Source: Lacinutrix venerupis (GTDB lineage Bacteria; Bacteroidota; Bacteroidia; Flavobacteriales; Flavobacteriaceae). Taken from it: a stretch of 64,000 nucleotides of DNA. The notes under the pieces were generated by a model, which had not been told where the DNA came from, made no database searches, and saw nothing but the letters and a program-made list of their open reading frames with translations. The stretch spans positions 154,404 through 218,403 of the forward strand of contig NZ_RCCH01000007.1 of NCBI RefSeq assembly GCF_003663945.1, in the 5' to 3' direction. Each line of letters starts with the position of its first letter. Position 1 is the first letter of the stretch. This document shows, piece by piece, positions 50,862 through 59,929 of the stretch. Position numbers and translations under genes: made by a program.

Positions 50862-53435
50862 TTGAAAACAATTTTACAATACGCATTAATAATAGTATTC
50901 GCACTATTTAGTTTTTTTACACAAGCACAAGAACTTTCTTACGAGAATAGTAAAGAATATACTATTGCCGACATAAAAGTAGTTGGTAACACAACTTTTA
51001 GCGAACAAACCATTATTACATTTTCTAAATTAAAAAAGGGAGATGAAATATTAATTCCTGGAGAAGAGATTAGTAATGCCATAAAAAAATTATGGAAAAC
51101 AAATCTATTTAGTGATATTGAAGTTTACATTTCTAAAACTGAAGGAGATGCTGCTTACCTTGAAATTAGACTATCAGATTTACCTACACTAAACGAATTA
51201 AAAATTGTTGGTGTAAAAAAAGGAAAACAAGAAGCATTAATTAAAGAAAACAAGCTTCAAGAAGGTGTTAAAATCACAGAAAACCTAATTACTACAACAA
51301 AAAATTACATTCAAAATAAAAATAGAAAAGCTGGTTTTTTAAATACGAAAGTTAATATCAATACCATTCCTGTTGTAGATTCTTTAGACAATGCTAAAGT
51401 AAACATGGTGCTTACTGTAGATAGAGGTGAAAAAGTAAAAATTGACGAAATTAATTTTGAAGGCAACACTGTTTTAAGCGACAAAAAGCTTAGAAAAGCC
51501 ATGAAAAATACGAAACAAAAAAATATTATTCGTATTCTAAAACGATCTAAATACATCGAAGCCAACTTTAAAGAAGATTTAGTTAGCGTTATAGACAAAT
51601 ATAAAGAAAACGGATATAGAGATGCTCGTATTATTTCAGACACTTTAATTAAAAAAAATGCAAAAACAATAAGCCTAAACATTAAAGTTGAAGAAGGAGA
51701 TAAATACACCTTTGGCGATATTGAATTTATTGGAAATACTGTTTACACAGACGATTATTTAAGACGTAAGTTACGTATAGAAAAAGGAGACACTTACAAC
51801 GGTGTTTTATTAGAAAAACGCATAGCAGACAATACAAGTCCAGATGCAGACGATATTACAAACCTTTACCAAGATCACGGTTATTTATTCTCTACAATAA
51901 ATCCAGTTGAAGTAAGTGCAGACGAAAATGTAATTGATATGGAAATTAGAATTTCGGAAGGTAAACCTACATATTTCAACAAAATTAGTGTTGTAGGAAA
52001 CGAAAAAACTAACGACCATGTTATTTATAGAGAAATAAGAACAAGACCAGGAGAATTATATAGTAAATCTAACGTGGTACGTACAGTTCGAGAATTAAGC
52101 CAATTAGGTTTCTTTGATGCAGAACAAATTGACCCACAATTTAAAAACGCAAATCCAGACGAAGGAACTATAGACATAGAATATGGTGTAGTAGAATCTG
52201 GATCAAGCCAAATAGAACTACAAGGTGGTTATGGTGGCGGTGGCTTTATTGGTACACTTGGTTTATCATTTAACAATTTCTCTTTAAAAGACATCTTTAA
52301 AAAAGATGCTTACAGACCAATACCAACTGGAGATGGGCAAAAACTTGCATTACGTTTACAAGCAAGTCGTTTCTACCAAACGTATAGTTTTCAATTTACA
52401 GAACCTTGGATGGGAGGTAAAAAACCAGTACAATTTTCTACATCTCTATCTCATACAAAACAATTTTTGTATGATGCAACAACTGGAAATGCAGACAAAG
52501 ATAGAAGGTTTAACATTACAGGTTTAACATTAGGTTTAGCAAAACGTTTATCTGTACCAGACGATTATTTTACATTATCTCAAGCATTAAGTTTCCAACA
52601 CTACGATTTAAAAAATTATAACACAGGACTTTTTACATTTGGAGATGGATCATCTAATAACTTAGCCTATACTATTGGTTTAAGTAGAAACAATACTTTT
52701 AACGATCCAGTATTTCCAACAGGAGGATCAAACTTCTCTATTACAGCAAAATTATCTCTACCATACTCTTTATTTAATGGAACAGATTACGAAGCGTTAG
52801 CAGAAGAAAGAGATGCAAACGAAGCTCTTTATGCCGACACAACAAACGATTCTGATGTTAGAGCTGCTGCTTCAAACAGAATTTCAGAAATAGATCAAGA
52901 ACGTTTTAAGTGGTTAGAATTTTATAAAATAAAATTTAAAGGAGATTGGTACACAAAATTAGTAGATAAATTCGTTTTTAAATCTAGTTTAGAATTAGGT
53001 TACTTAGGTGCCTATAACCAAGATAGAGGTGTTATTCCTTTCGAGCGTTTCTTTTTAGGAGGAGATGGTTTAGGAACTTACAGTTTAGATGGTAGAGAAG
53101 CCATTGCTTTAAGAGGTTACCCAAATCAAGCCTTATCAGATAACGATGGTGGAACTATATTTAATAAGTTTTCATTAGAGCTTCGTTACCCAATTACCTT
53201 AAAACAATCTGCAAAAATTTATGCTTTAGGGTTTTTAGAAGGAGGAGCATCGTACAATAGTTTTAAAGATTATAACCCATTTAATTTAAAAAGATCTGCA
53301 GGTTTAGGTGTTAGAATATTTATGCCAGCCTTTGGTTTATTAGGTATAGACTTTGGACATGGTTTCGACCCATTACCTGGAGGTACCGTAAAGAATGGTT
53401 GGGAAACACACTTTATAATAGGTCAACAATTTTAA
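50862..53435 (+). CDS. bamA: Outer membrane protein assembly factor BamA
   Basis: The protein has a signal peptide (LKTILQYALIIVFALFSFFTQAQ), five POTRA domains (starting YTIADIKVVGNTTFSEQTI and ending near IDIEYGVVESG) and a C-terminal barrel with the conserved FPTGGSNFSI-type and FDPLPGG loop regions. It inserts beta-barrel proteins into the outer membrane. The frame opens with ATG at 50823 inside uppS; TTG 50862 is preferred because it lies 10 bases after uppS and starts the signal peptide, but the ATG remains possible. Confidence 0.95.
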   Translation: MKTILQYALIIVFALFSFFTQAQELSYENSKEYTIADIKVVGNTTFSEQTIITFSKLKKGDEILIPGEEISNAIKKLWKTNLFSDIEVYISKTEGDAAYLEIRLSDLPTLNELKIVGVKKGKQEALIKENKLQEGVKITENLITTTKNYIQNKNRKAGFLNTKVNINTIPVVDSLDNAKVNMVLTVDRGEKVKIDEINFEGNTVLSDKKLRKAMKNTKQKNIIRILKRSKYIEANFKEDLVSVIDKYKENGYRDARIISDTLIKKNAKTISLNIKVEEGDKYTFGDIEFIGNTVYTDDYLRRKLRIEKGDTYNGVLLEKRIADNTSPDADDITNLYQDHGYLFSTINPVEVSADENVIDMEIRISEGKPTYFNKISVVGNEKTNDHVIYREIRTRPGELYSKSNVVRTVRELSQLGFFDAEQIDPQFKNANPDEGTIDIEYGVVESGSSQIELQGGYGGGGFIGTLGLSFNNFSLKDIFKKDAYRPIPTGDGQKLALRLQASRFYQTYSFQFTEPWMGGKKPVQFSTSLSHTKQFLYDATTGNADKDRRFNITGLTLGLAKRLSVPDDYFTLSQALSFQHYDLKNYNTGLFTFGDGSSNNLAYTIGLSRNNTFNDPVFPTGGSNFSITAKLSLPYSLFNGTDYEALAEERDANEALYADTTNDSDVRAAASNRISEIDQERFKWLEFYKIKFKGDWYTKLVDKFVFKSSLELGYLGAYNQDRGVIPFERFFLGGDGLGTYSLDGREAIALRGYPNQALSDNDGGTIFNKFSLELRYPITLKQSAKIYALGFLEGGASYNSFKDYNPFNLKRSAGLGVRIFMPAFGLLGIDFGHGFDPLPGGTVKNGWETHFIIGQQF

Positions 53436-53441
53436 TTCATA

Positions 53442-53473
53442 AAAGGTCTTTTTTAGTTAAAAAAAAGACCTTT
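53442..53473 (+). terminator. Hairpin after bamA, probable terminator
   Basis: AAAGGTCTTTTTT and AAAAAAGACCTTT pair over 13 bp around AGTTAA, seven bases past the bamA stop. The T-run is within the stem and no T tail follows, so termination is likely but not certain. Confidence 0.5.
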
Positions 53474-53505
53474 ACTTAACTATTAACTTTAGCAATTTTT
53501 TATTT

Positions 53506-53522
53506 TTGGCACGATATTTTCA
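53506..53522 (+). promoter_or_regulatory. Sigma-54-like promoter candidate upstream of ompH
   Basis: TTGGCACGATATTTTCA resembles the sigma-54 consensus TTGGCACNNNNNTTGCA. The -24 GG is present and 10 bases later TC replaces the -12 GC. The ATG of the first ompH gene is 152 bases downstream. Without the GC this is tentative. Confidence 0.3.
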
Positions 53523-53674
53523 ATAACCACTTTGAGGATTTGATTAAAGAAATAAAATTTTTACAATTAAAATTCGTTATTTTGAAAACTAAGTGATTCA
53601 AAATAAGACAAAATCAAAAACTAGACTCTCTGTTTTTTTTGAATTTATGTTATTAAATATAAAAATATAACCAG

Positions 53675-54676
53675 ATGAAATTTAAAGTTCTTTTTTTATT
53701 GACCATAGTATCAATACTATCTTTTCAAGCAAACGCGCAGCGCGGTGTAAGAATTGGATATATAGATACAGAATATATATTACAAAATGTTCCAGAATAT
53801 TCTGCAGCAACAACGCAGTTAGAATCTAAAGTACAAAAATGGAAAAGTGAAATAGATCAAAAATTAAAAACTGTAGAACAGAAGCGTACCGATTTAAATA
53901 ACGAAAAAGCGCTTTTAACTAAAGAGTTAATTGAAGAACGTGAAGAAGATATTGCTTTTGAAGAAAAAGAAATTTTAGATTATCAGCAAAAACGTTTTGG
54001 ACCAAATGGAGATTTAATGATCCAAAAGAGACAATTAATGCAACCGGTTCAAGACCAAATTTTTCAAGCAGTACAAGATATTGCTAAAAATAAAAAGTAT
54101 GATTTTGTTTTTGATAAATCTGCAGATGTAGTAATGTTGTATTCTGCTGAACGTTTTGATATAAGCGAACAAGTATTAAGAACCATTACACGCTCATCTA
54201 AAAGACAGCAATTAAAGTCTAAAAAAGACAAAAAAGCTGCAGAAGAAGAAGATGTAACTGTTGAAATAGACGATAGTAAAGACGCTAGGCAAGAAGCTTT
54301 AGATAAGAAAAAAGCAGAAAGAGAAGCTTTAGTTGAAGCAAGAAAAAAACAAATTGCAGAAAAAAGAGCCGCTGCAATAGCTGCTAGAGAAAAAGCAAAA
54401 CAAGAAAAATTAGACGCTAGAAATAAAGCGAAACAAGATAATGAAGGTGAAGAAGAAGGTGCTATAGAAAATAATGTTGAAGAAAAACAAGAAAACAATG
54501 CTAGTGCGCCTAAAACTAGAGAAGAAATTTTAGAAGAACGCAGACAAAAAAAATTAGCAGATAGAGCTGCTAGAAAAAAATTACTTGAGGAAAAAAGACA
54601 AAAAATCTTAGAGGATCGTAGAAAAGCAAAAGAAGAAAAAGAAAGTGCTAAAGAAGACGAAAATCAAGACGATTAA
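53675..54676 (+). CDS. OmpH/Skp family periplasmic chaperone with long charged C-terminal extension
   Basis: The 333-residue protein has a signal peptide (MKFKVLFLLTIVSILSFQANAQ) and an OmpH/Skp domain (RIGYIDTEYILQNVPEYSAA, then YDFVFDKSADVVMLY). A charged coiled coil of roughly 140 residues, rich in Lys, Glu, Arg and Ala, is added at the C-terminus. Skp binds unfolded outer-membrane proteins for BamA. The second copy, downstream, has no extension. Context: bamA upstream. Confidence 0.93.
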   Translation: MKFKVLFLLTIVSILSFQANAQRGVRIGYIDTEYILQNVPEYSAATTQLESKVQKWKSEIDQKLKTVEQKRTDLNNEKALLTKELIEEREEDIAFEEKEILDYQQKRFGPNGDLMIQKRQLMQPVQDQIFQAVQDIAKNKKYDFVFDKSADVVMLYSAERFDISEQVLRTITRSSKRQQLKSKKDKKAAEEEDVTVEIDDSKDARQEALDKKKAEREALVEARKKQIAEKRAAAIAAREKAKQEKLDARNKAKQDNEGEEEGAIENNVEEKQENNASAPKTREEILEERRQKKLADRAARKKLLEEKRQKILEDRRKAKEEKESAKEDENQDD

Positions 54677-54714
54677 TATTAATAATTATAACACACACAA
54701 ATACTAATTTAAAA

Positions 54715-55224
54715 ATGAAACAATTTAAAACATTACTAATTGCAGCAGCATTATTTATTGGAGCAACAAGTTTAACAAATGCACAATCTAAAATCGCTCA
54801 CATTAATACACAAGAGTTAATACAGTCTATGCCTGCAACAAAAGCTGCTCAAGCAGATATTGAAAGCGTTAGAGCAACTTATCAAGCAGATATTAAAGCA
54901 ATGAAGCAAGAATTAGACACCAAAACAAAACGTTTTGATGCTGAAGCTTCAACAAAAACTCAAGAAGAGAACGAAAAGCGTTATTTCGAACTTCAGTCTG
55001 ATACTCAAGCTATGCAAGAATATGCAGCAGACGCTCAGCAAAAATTACAAAAAAAGGAATTCGATTTATTAAAACCTATTACAGAAAAAGCTGAGGCTGC
55101 AATATTAAAAGTTGCAAAAGCTCAAGGTTTTAACTACGTAGTAGATTCTACTCCAGGAAGAGGTATTATTATGGCTGAAGGAAAAGATTTACTTGCAGAT
55201 GTAAAAAAAGAATTAGGTTTCTAA
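54715..55224 (+). CDS. OmpH/Skp family periplasmic chaperone
   Basis: The 169-residue protein has signal peptide MKQFKTLLIAAALFIGATSLTNAQ (cleavage near residue 23) and the OmpH domain: KIAHINTQELIQSMPATKAAQ, coiled coil tentacle helices, and AKAQGFNYVVDSTPGRGII. Length is standard. It is the second ompH copy, 38 bases after the first, between bamA and murI, as in many Bacteroidota. A terminator follows. Confidence 0.95.
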   Translation: MKQFKTLLIAAALFIGATSLTNAQSKIAHINTQELIQSMPATKAAQADIESVRATYQADIKAMKQELDTKTKRFDAEASTKTQEENEKRYFELQSDTQAMQEYAADAQQKLQKKEFDLLKPITEKAEAAILKVAKAQGFNYVVDSTPGRGIIMAEGKDLLADVKKELGF

Positions 55225-55248
55225 GAAAATCTAAAACAAATAATATTT

Positions 55249-55273
55249 AAAGCCGACTTATTTAGTCGGCTTT
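55249..55273 (+). terminator. Intrinsic terminator after ompH
   Basis: AAAGCCGACT pairs perfectly with AGTCGGCTTT around TATTT, 24 bases past the ompH stop codon, followed by TGTATTTTT. Confidence 0.85.
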
Positions 55274-55304
55274 TGTATTTTTATAAGCGAATACTTAAAA
55301 AACT

Positions 55305-56087
55305 ATGAGTAAACAGCCTATTGGCATATTCGATTCTGGTGTTGGTGGCACTTCTATTTTTAAGGAAATACATACATTATTACCTTATGAAAATTCTATT
55401 TATTTAGCCGATAGTATTAATGCGCCTTATGGACCAAAAGGAAAAGATAAAATTTTAGAACTTAGCATTAAAAACACAGAGTTTCTTTTAGAAAAAAATT
55501 GTAAACTTATTGTGGTTGCTTGCAATACTGCTACCACAAATGCTATTAGTGTTTTAAGAGAAAAATATAGTGTTCCGTTTATTGGTATTGAGCCTGCCAT
55601 TAAACCTGCCGCATTAAATACTAAAACAAAAGCTATTGGTATTTTGGCTACAAAAGGCACATTGTCTAGTGCTTTGTTTCATAATACATCTAACTTATAC
55701 TCTAACGGGATTACTATTGTTGAGCAAAATGGAGAAGGTATTGTGCAGCTTATTGAAAATGGCAATCTAACATCTAACGAGATGGAAACATTGCTAAAAA
55801 CCTATTTAAAACCAATGTTAGAGGCTAATATAGATTATCTTGTTTTAGGTTGCACGCATTATCCTTATTTAATTCCTATGCTTATTAAACTGCTTCCTAA
55901 GCATATTAAAATTATAGATTCTGGTTTGGCAGTTGCTAAGCAGACTAAAGCTGTTTTAGAATTAAATAAATTATTAAATACTGAGATTATAAATTCTAAA
56001 AATGAATTTTATATTAATTTGAAAAACACCGAAGTGATGCAATCTTTATTAGGTAATAAATTTAAGGTTGATTTTTTAGCGTTTTAA
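55305..56087 (+). CDS. murI: Glutamate racemase
   Basis: The 260-residue protein has the two catalytic cysteines: VVACNTATTNAIS and LVLGCTHYPYL, plus IGIFDSGVGGTSIF and YLADSINAPYGPK. It supplies D-glutamate for peptidoglycan. It follows ompH after the terminator on the same strand and closes the envelope-biogenesis block. Confidence 0.97.
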   Translation: MSKQPIGIFDSGVGGTSIFKEIHTLLPYENSIYLADSINAPYGPKGKDKILELSIKNTEFLLEKNCKLIVVACNTATTNAISVLREKYSVPFIGIEPAIKPAALNTKTKAIGILATKGTLSSALFHNTSNLYSNGITIVEQNGEGIVQLIENGNLTSNEMETLLKTYLKPMLEANIDYLVLGCTHYPYLIPMLIKLLPKHIKIIDSGLAVAKQTKAVLELNKLLNTEIINSKNEFYINLKNTEVMQSLLGNKFKVDFLAF

Positions 56088-56150
56088 TGACACAGTGTTT
56101 TTAGACTTTACAATAAGTTTTATTTAAAAACTATAGTTTGGTTTAAAACC

Positions 56151-56227
56151 GCATTAGCGATTGCAGCATTGTTGGAGCTCCTCGATAGAGAGCGACTGCG
56201 GAAAGCGCGACCTAAAAGGTAATGCCC
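56151..56227. repeat. Dispersed ~75-bp intergenic repeat, copy B
   Basis: The segment from GCATTAGCGATTGCAGCA to GGTAATGCCC aligns with 3241-3315, with identical TTGTTGGAGCTC and similar spacing of the GCGACTGCG and GAAAGCGCGACC blocks. It lies between the convergent murI and gamma-carbonic anhydrase genes. Nothing is encoded. Confidence 0.6.
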
Positions 56228-56232
56228 AAAAT

Positions 56233-56748
56233 TTATTCTTTATACCAACTTGAATATTTTACATAATTATCTGCAATTCTATTTATTTCGTCATTAATTA
56301 AGGCTGGACTAATATCTTTTACTTTTTTTGCAGGTACTCCTGCATAAATACTTCCGGATTCTACAACGGTATTTTGTGTAACAACTGCTCCTGCAGCAAC
56401 AATACTATTACTTTCTATTACGCAATTATCCATTACAATACTTCCCATACCTATTAATACGTTGTCATGAATGGTGCAACCGTGAACTATTGCGTTGTGC
56501 CCAATAGATACATTGTTACCTATATTTGTTGGGTGTTTTTGATAGGTACAGTGTACTACTGCTCCATCTTGTACATTTACTTTATTACCAAGTTTTATGT
56601 AATGTACATCGCCTCGCAAAACGGCATTAAACCATATACTGCATTGGTTTCCTACTTGTACATTGCCAATTATGGTTGCATTTTCTGCTATGTAACAATC
56701 TTCTGGTAGTTGTGGCAATTTGTCTTGTATTGCTTTTATTATTGGCAT
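56233..56748 (-). CDS. Gamma carbonic anhydrase family protein
   Basis: The 171-residue left-handed beta-helix protein has the expected motifs: WFNAVLRGDVHYIKLG with the RGD segment, VQDGAVVHC, and SIGHNAIVHGC supplying zinc histidines. The hexapeptide pattern continues through IGMGSIVMDNCVIESNSIVAAGA. It is in the YrdA/PaaY group, whose members may have weak carbonic anhydrase activity. It follows the LytTR regulator by 34 bases on the same strand. Confidence 0.93.
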   Translation of the reverse strand: MPIIKAIQDKLPQLPEDCYIAENATIIGNVQVGNQCSIWFNAVLRGDVHYIKLGNKVNVQDGAVVHCTYQKHPTNIGNNVSIGHNAIVHGCTIHDNVLIGMGSIVMDNCVIESNSIVAAGAVVTQNTVVESGSIYAGVPAKKVKDISPALINDEINRIADNYVKYSSWYKE

Positions 56749-56782
56749 AATTATTTTTTAATGTTTTTAATTAAGGTTGGTT

Positions 56783-57520
56783 TTACTTAAAATAAGATAG
56801 CAATTCTGATTTTTTTGATGGTGATACCATCACTTCTTGTCCGTTACTTAAAATAACGCTTCCTCCTTTTCCTTTTACATATTTTACTACTTCATTCACA
56901 TTAACTAAGTAGCTTTTATGTACTCTGGCAAAATTAGAATCTTGTAGTGCGAGTTCAAAATATTTAAGTGTTTTGCTTACTACTTTCTTTTTGTTTGTGT
57001 TTAGGTATATTTCTGTGTAGTTATCATCGGCTTTACAAAAAAGAATATCTGTTGTGCTTATTACTTCAAATCCATCTTGTTGTGGTATGGTTATTTTACC
57101 GTTTACGTTATTAGTAGTTTTTGGTACTAAAACTTGATCTTGAAGTGCGTTTTCTTTTGTTTTGATTTCTACTACGTAATCTACAGCTTTTATTAAATCG
57201 TCTATTGCTATAGGTTTCATTAAATAATAACTTGCATGTGCGTTTAAGGCTTCTATTGCATAATTGTTATAGGCTGTTACAAAAATGGTTTCGAAGTCTC
57301 TATCTCCTACTTTGTCTAACAAATCGAATGCATTACCATAAGGCATTTCTACATCTAAAAACACCAAGTCTAGTGTGTTGTTTCTTATTAACTTTAAACC
57401 TTCGTTTATGTTTGATGCTTCTCCAACAACATTTACATTTGGGCAGTATTTTTTGAGATAGTTTTTAAGAATCTCTCTGCTTGCTTGCTCGTCTTCTACT
57501 ATAATTGAGTTTAGTTTCAT
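56783..57520 (-). CDS. LytTR-family response regulator
   Basis: The 245-residue protein has a receiver domain (IIVEDEQASREILKNYLKK, phospho-acceptor D56 in LVFLDVEMP, ETIFVTAYNNYAI) and a C-terminal LytTR DNA-binding domain (ILFCKADDNYTEIYL, FARVHKSYLVNVNEV). It is the partner of the histidine kinase just upstream, separated by one base. LytTR proteins bind direct repeats; a set with 21-bp spacing lies upstream of the kinase gene. Confidence 0.96.
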   Translation of the reverse strand: MKLNSIIVEDEQASREILKNYLKKYCPNVNVVGEASNINEGLKLIRNNTLDLVFLDVEMPYGNAFDLLDKVGDRDFETIFVTAYNNYAIEALNAHASYYLMKPIAIDDLIKAVDYVVEIKTKENALQDQVLVPKTTNNVNGKITIPQQDGFEVISTTDILFCKADDNYTEIYLNTNKKKVVSKTLKYFELALQDSNFARVHKSYLVNVNEVVKYVKGKGGSVILSNGQEVMVSPSKKSELLSYFK

Positions 57521-57521
57521 A

Positions 57522-59705
57522 TTAATCTCTTTTTAAAGTTACAATAACTCTAGTTCCTCTATCTCCTTCTTCTTGGTAATTATCTATAAAAACATCTACT
57601 TTATCTTTATACATTTCGTTTAAAATGGCTACTCGTTTTTTAATATTACCCATGCCTTTTGAGTTTTGCTTTTGCTGGTTTTCGGTTTTTAAGGCTTTAG
57701 ATTTTTCACGACCAATACCGTTATCTGTAATAGTAATTGCTATTTCATTGTCACTTTTTTTAGAAATTGAAATATCTAGTTTTCCTTTTTCTTTTTTATA
57801 ACGCAAGCCATGCCAAACGGCATTTTCTATATATGGCTGTAAGAGCATTGGCGGAATTTGGTAACTGGCAACGTCTATTTTTTTATCTACACTTATATTA
57901 TAATCGAACTTATCTTGAAACCTAAAATGCTCGAGTTTGGTATATAACTCTAGTAATTCTATTTCTTTTTCTAAAGGAATAAAATCTTGTTCGCTATTTT
58001 CTAAAACAGCTCGCATTAGTTTGGAAAAATCGCTTAAATATTTATTTGCTGTGCGCTCATCGTTTGTTGCTATAAAACTATTTACAGAATTTAATGCATT
58101 AAATATAAAATGAGGATTCATTTGGCTACGTAAAGACTTTAAAGCTAATAGATTATTTGCTAAACGTTGCTGCTTAATGTACTTATACATTAAATATGCA
58201 ACAATAAGTAATAGTAATAAGCCTCCAATTAAGGAGTATATTATTATTTTTTGGTTTTTATTTTGAACTTGGTTTAGGTTGTATCTACTTTCTGATAATT
58301 CTCGATCATTTTCTAATGATGTTATACGGTTTTGCTGCTCTGCTATATTTTTATTAAAACGTGCTGCCTGTGCTATTTGCTGTTCTTTTTTAATGTATAA
58401 TGCTTCTACAGATTTAGTATATTCTTCGTAAGTTTTTAACGCTTTTTCGTAATCTCCAGATTCTTTATAAACTTCGGATAGTTTTCTAGTTGCATCTTTT
58501 TCTACAACTAAATCTTCACGTTCACTGGCTTTTGCTCTACTTTTTTCTAAATATGAAATGGCTTCATCGTAATTTTTTTGCATAAATAAAGCATTACCAA
58601 TTTTATAGTTTTGCTTTTGTGTTGTAAAATCACTTTCGTTTTCTATTACAGAATCTGTTTCTATGTCTTCAATATCTAAAATAGCTTCTTCTCTTAAGCG
58701 AATTTCATCATCAAAATTACGATTGGCATTATTAAAATCTGCTACTTTTACTTTTTCCTTTACTGCTCTTTTTTTATTTTCTTGAGATGCAAGGTTAAGA
58801 GAGTTGCTATAATATTTTTCGGCTTTATCTATACTTCCGCTAGCATCAAAAGTTTGGGCTATTTTGGAATTTAAATCGGTAATTTTTGGAGTTATTAGAT
58901 ACTTTTTTGCAGTACTTAGTGCTTTTTCAAAAGAGGCTATAGATTTTGTGTAGTCTTTCATTTTATAGAAAACATCGCCAAGTCCTTCATTTAACTCTAC
59001 TAATTGATAATTGGATAGTTGACTTTGATTTAATGATTTTAAAATAGAAACACTTTCTTGATAATTATTATTCATCATATAAGCCTTAGCTAATTTTAGT
59101 CTAACGTCATTAGAGCTATAACTATTTAAGCTTATTCTATAATTAGAAACAGCCAAATCGTACTGTTTCCAATACATGTAAATATCTGCAAGAACTTCAA
59201 AAGCTTCAGAATTTTGTTTTGCCGAATTACTTTTTTTTAAGCTTTCGGTTACAAATTGTATACTTTTCTCGGCAGATTTCTTCTTATAAACTAATGCAGA
59301 ATCTATTAAGTTGTTAAAAGAATTGTCTTGTGTTCTTTTGTATAATTTATTATTCGAGTAGCCTTCTTTTGCTAAAACATTTATAGTAATACGCTCATCA
59401 CTTTTTATAGTATAATAAATAGTTTCAAAATCTTTATGACTAATAACAAGCTCGTCTCCTATTTTTGCGCGCACTCTAAACTCTCCTGCTCCGTTAGACG
59501 ATGTGTAATCGCCACCATTTACCTGCACATTAACATTTTTAATGGCTTTACTAGTTTCTTCATCCTTAACCCAACCTCTTACATAAAAAAAAGCATCACT
59601 AGCTTTTTTGGCATCTGTCTCAATAGTATTGTTTTGTTGACTATATGCTGCAAAAGAGAAAAAAATAAGAAGATTTAAACAAATATATATTTTGATATGT
59701 TTCAT
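57522..59705 (-). CDS. TPR-containing sensor histidine kinase (LytS/HPK7-like) with a beta-sandwich N-terminal domain
   Basis: The 727-residue protein has a signal peptide, a carboxypeptidase-regulatory-like domain (~35-115, VRGWVKDEETSKAIKNVNVQV), TPR repeats (~130-430), a coiled coil, one membrane segment (IIIYSLIGGLLLLLIVAYLMY) and a LytS-type kinase domain. The phospho-acceptor is H532 in SQMNPHFIFNALNS, and N-box PYIENAVWHGL and GIGREKSKAL follow. The periplasmic TPR and beta-sandwich parts should carry the sensor. It is coupled to the LytTR regulator. Confidence 0.94.
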   Translation of the reverse strand: MKHIKIYICLNLLIFFSFAAYSQQNNTIETDAKKASDAFFYVRGWVKDEETSKAIKNVNVQVNGGDYTSSNGAGEFRVRAKIGDELVISHKDFETIYYTIKSDERITINVLAKEGYSNNKLYKRTQDNSFNNLIDSALVYKKKSAEKSIQFVTESLKKSNSAKQNSEAFEVLADIYMYWKQYDLAVSNYRISLNSYSSNDVRLKLAKAYMMNNNYQESVSILKSLNQSQLSNYQLVELNEGLGDVFYKMKDYTKSIASFEKALSTAKKYLITPKITDLNSKIAQTFDASGSIDKAEKYYSNSLNLASQENKKRAVKEKVKVADFNNANRNFDDEIRLREEAILDIEDIETDSVIENESDFTTQKQNYKIGNALFMQKNYDEAISYLEKSRAKASEREDLVVEKDATRKLSEVYKESGDYEKALKTYEEYTKSVEALYIKKEQQIAQAARFNKNIAEQQNRITSLENDRELSESRYNLNQVQNKNQKIIIYSLIGGLLLLLIVAYLMYKYIKQQRLANNLLALKSLRSQMNPHFIFNALNSVNSFIATNDERTANKYLSDFSKLMRAVLENSEQDFIPLEKEIELLELYTKLEHFRFQDKFDYNISVDKKIDVASYQIPPMLLQPYIENAVWHGLRYKKEKGKLDISISKKSDNEIAITITDNGIGREKSKALKTENQQKQNSKGMGNIKKRVAILNEMYKDKVDVFIDNYQEEGDRGTRVIVTLKRD

Positions 59706-59804
59706 TTTTATAAATACTAAAACATAAACTTACACACTTTAATTTGTATAATAAAATGGCAAAAGTTTAAAGTGAGTAGATTTTTTTTCAAAATTACCTT
59801 GTTT

Positions 59805-59853
59805 ACTCATTTAAATAACTCATTCACTCATTATAAAACACCACTTACTCATT
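59805..59853. promoter_or_regulatory. Direct repeats ACTCATT at 21-bp spacing, candidate LytTR binding sites
   Basis: ACTCATT occurs at 59805, 59826 and 59847, each exactly 21 bases from the next, with a fourth copy at 59818. An inverted AGTGAGT lies at 59771. LytTR proteins bind two direct repeats about two helical turns apart, and this cluster lies between the LytS/LytTR operon and the VWA gene, so control of one or both is likely. Confidence 0.5.
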
Positions 59854-59929
59854 ATACTTTTTATTTAATTAATGCTAAACATAAGTTTACAATGTTATTT
59901 AAGAGCATTAAAATTTAAAACATAAAATT

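Noticed and set aside
59805..59853. CRISPR-like array from the ACTCATT repeats
   Set aside because: Repeats are 7 bases; spacing is two helical turns, consistent with protein binding sites.
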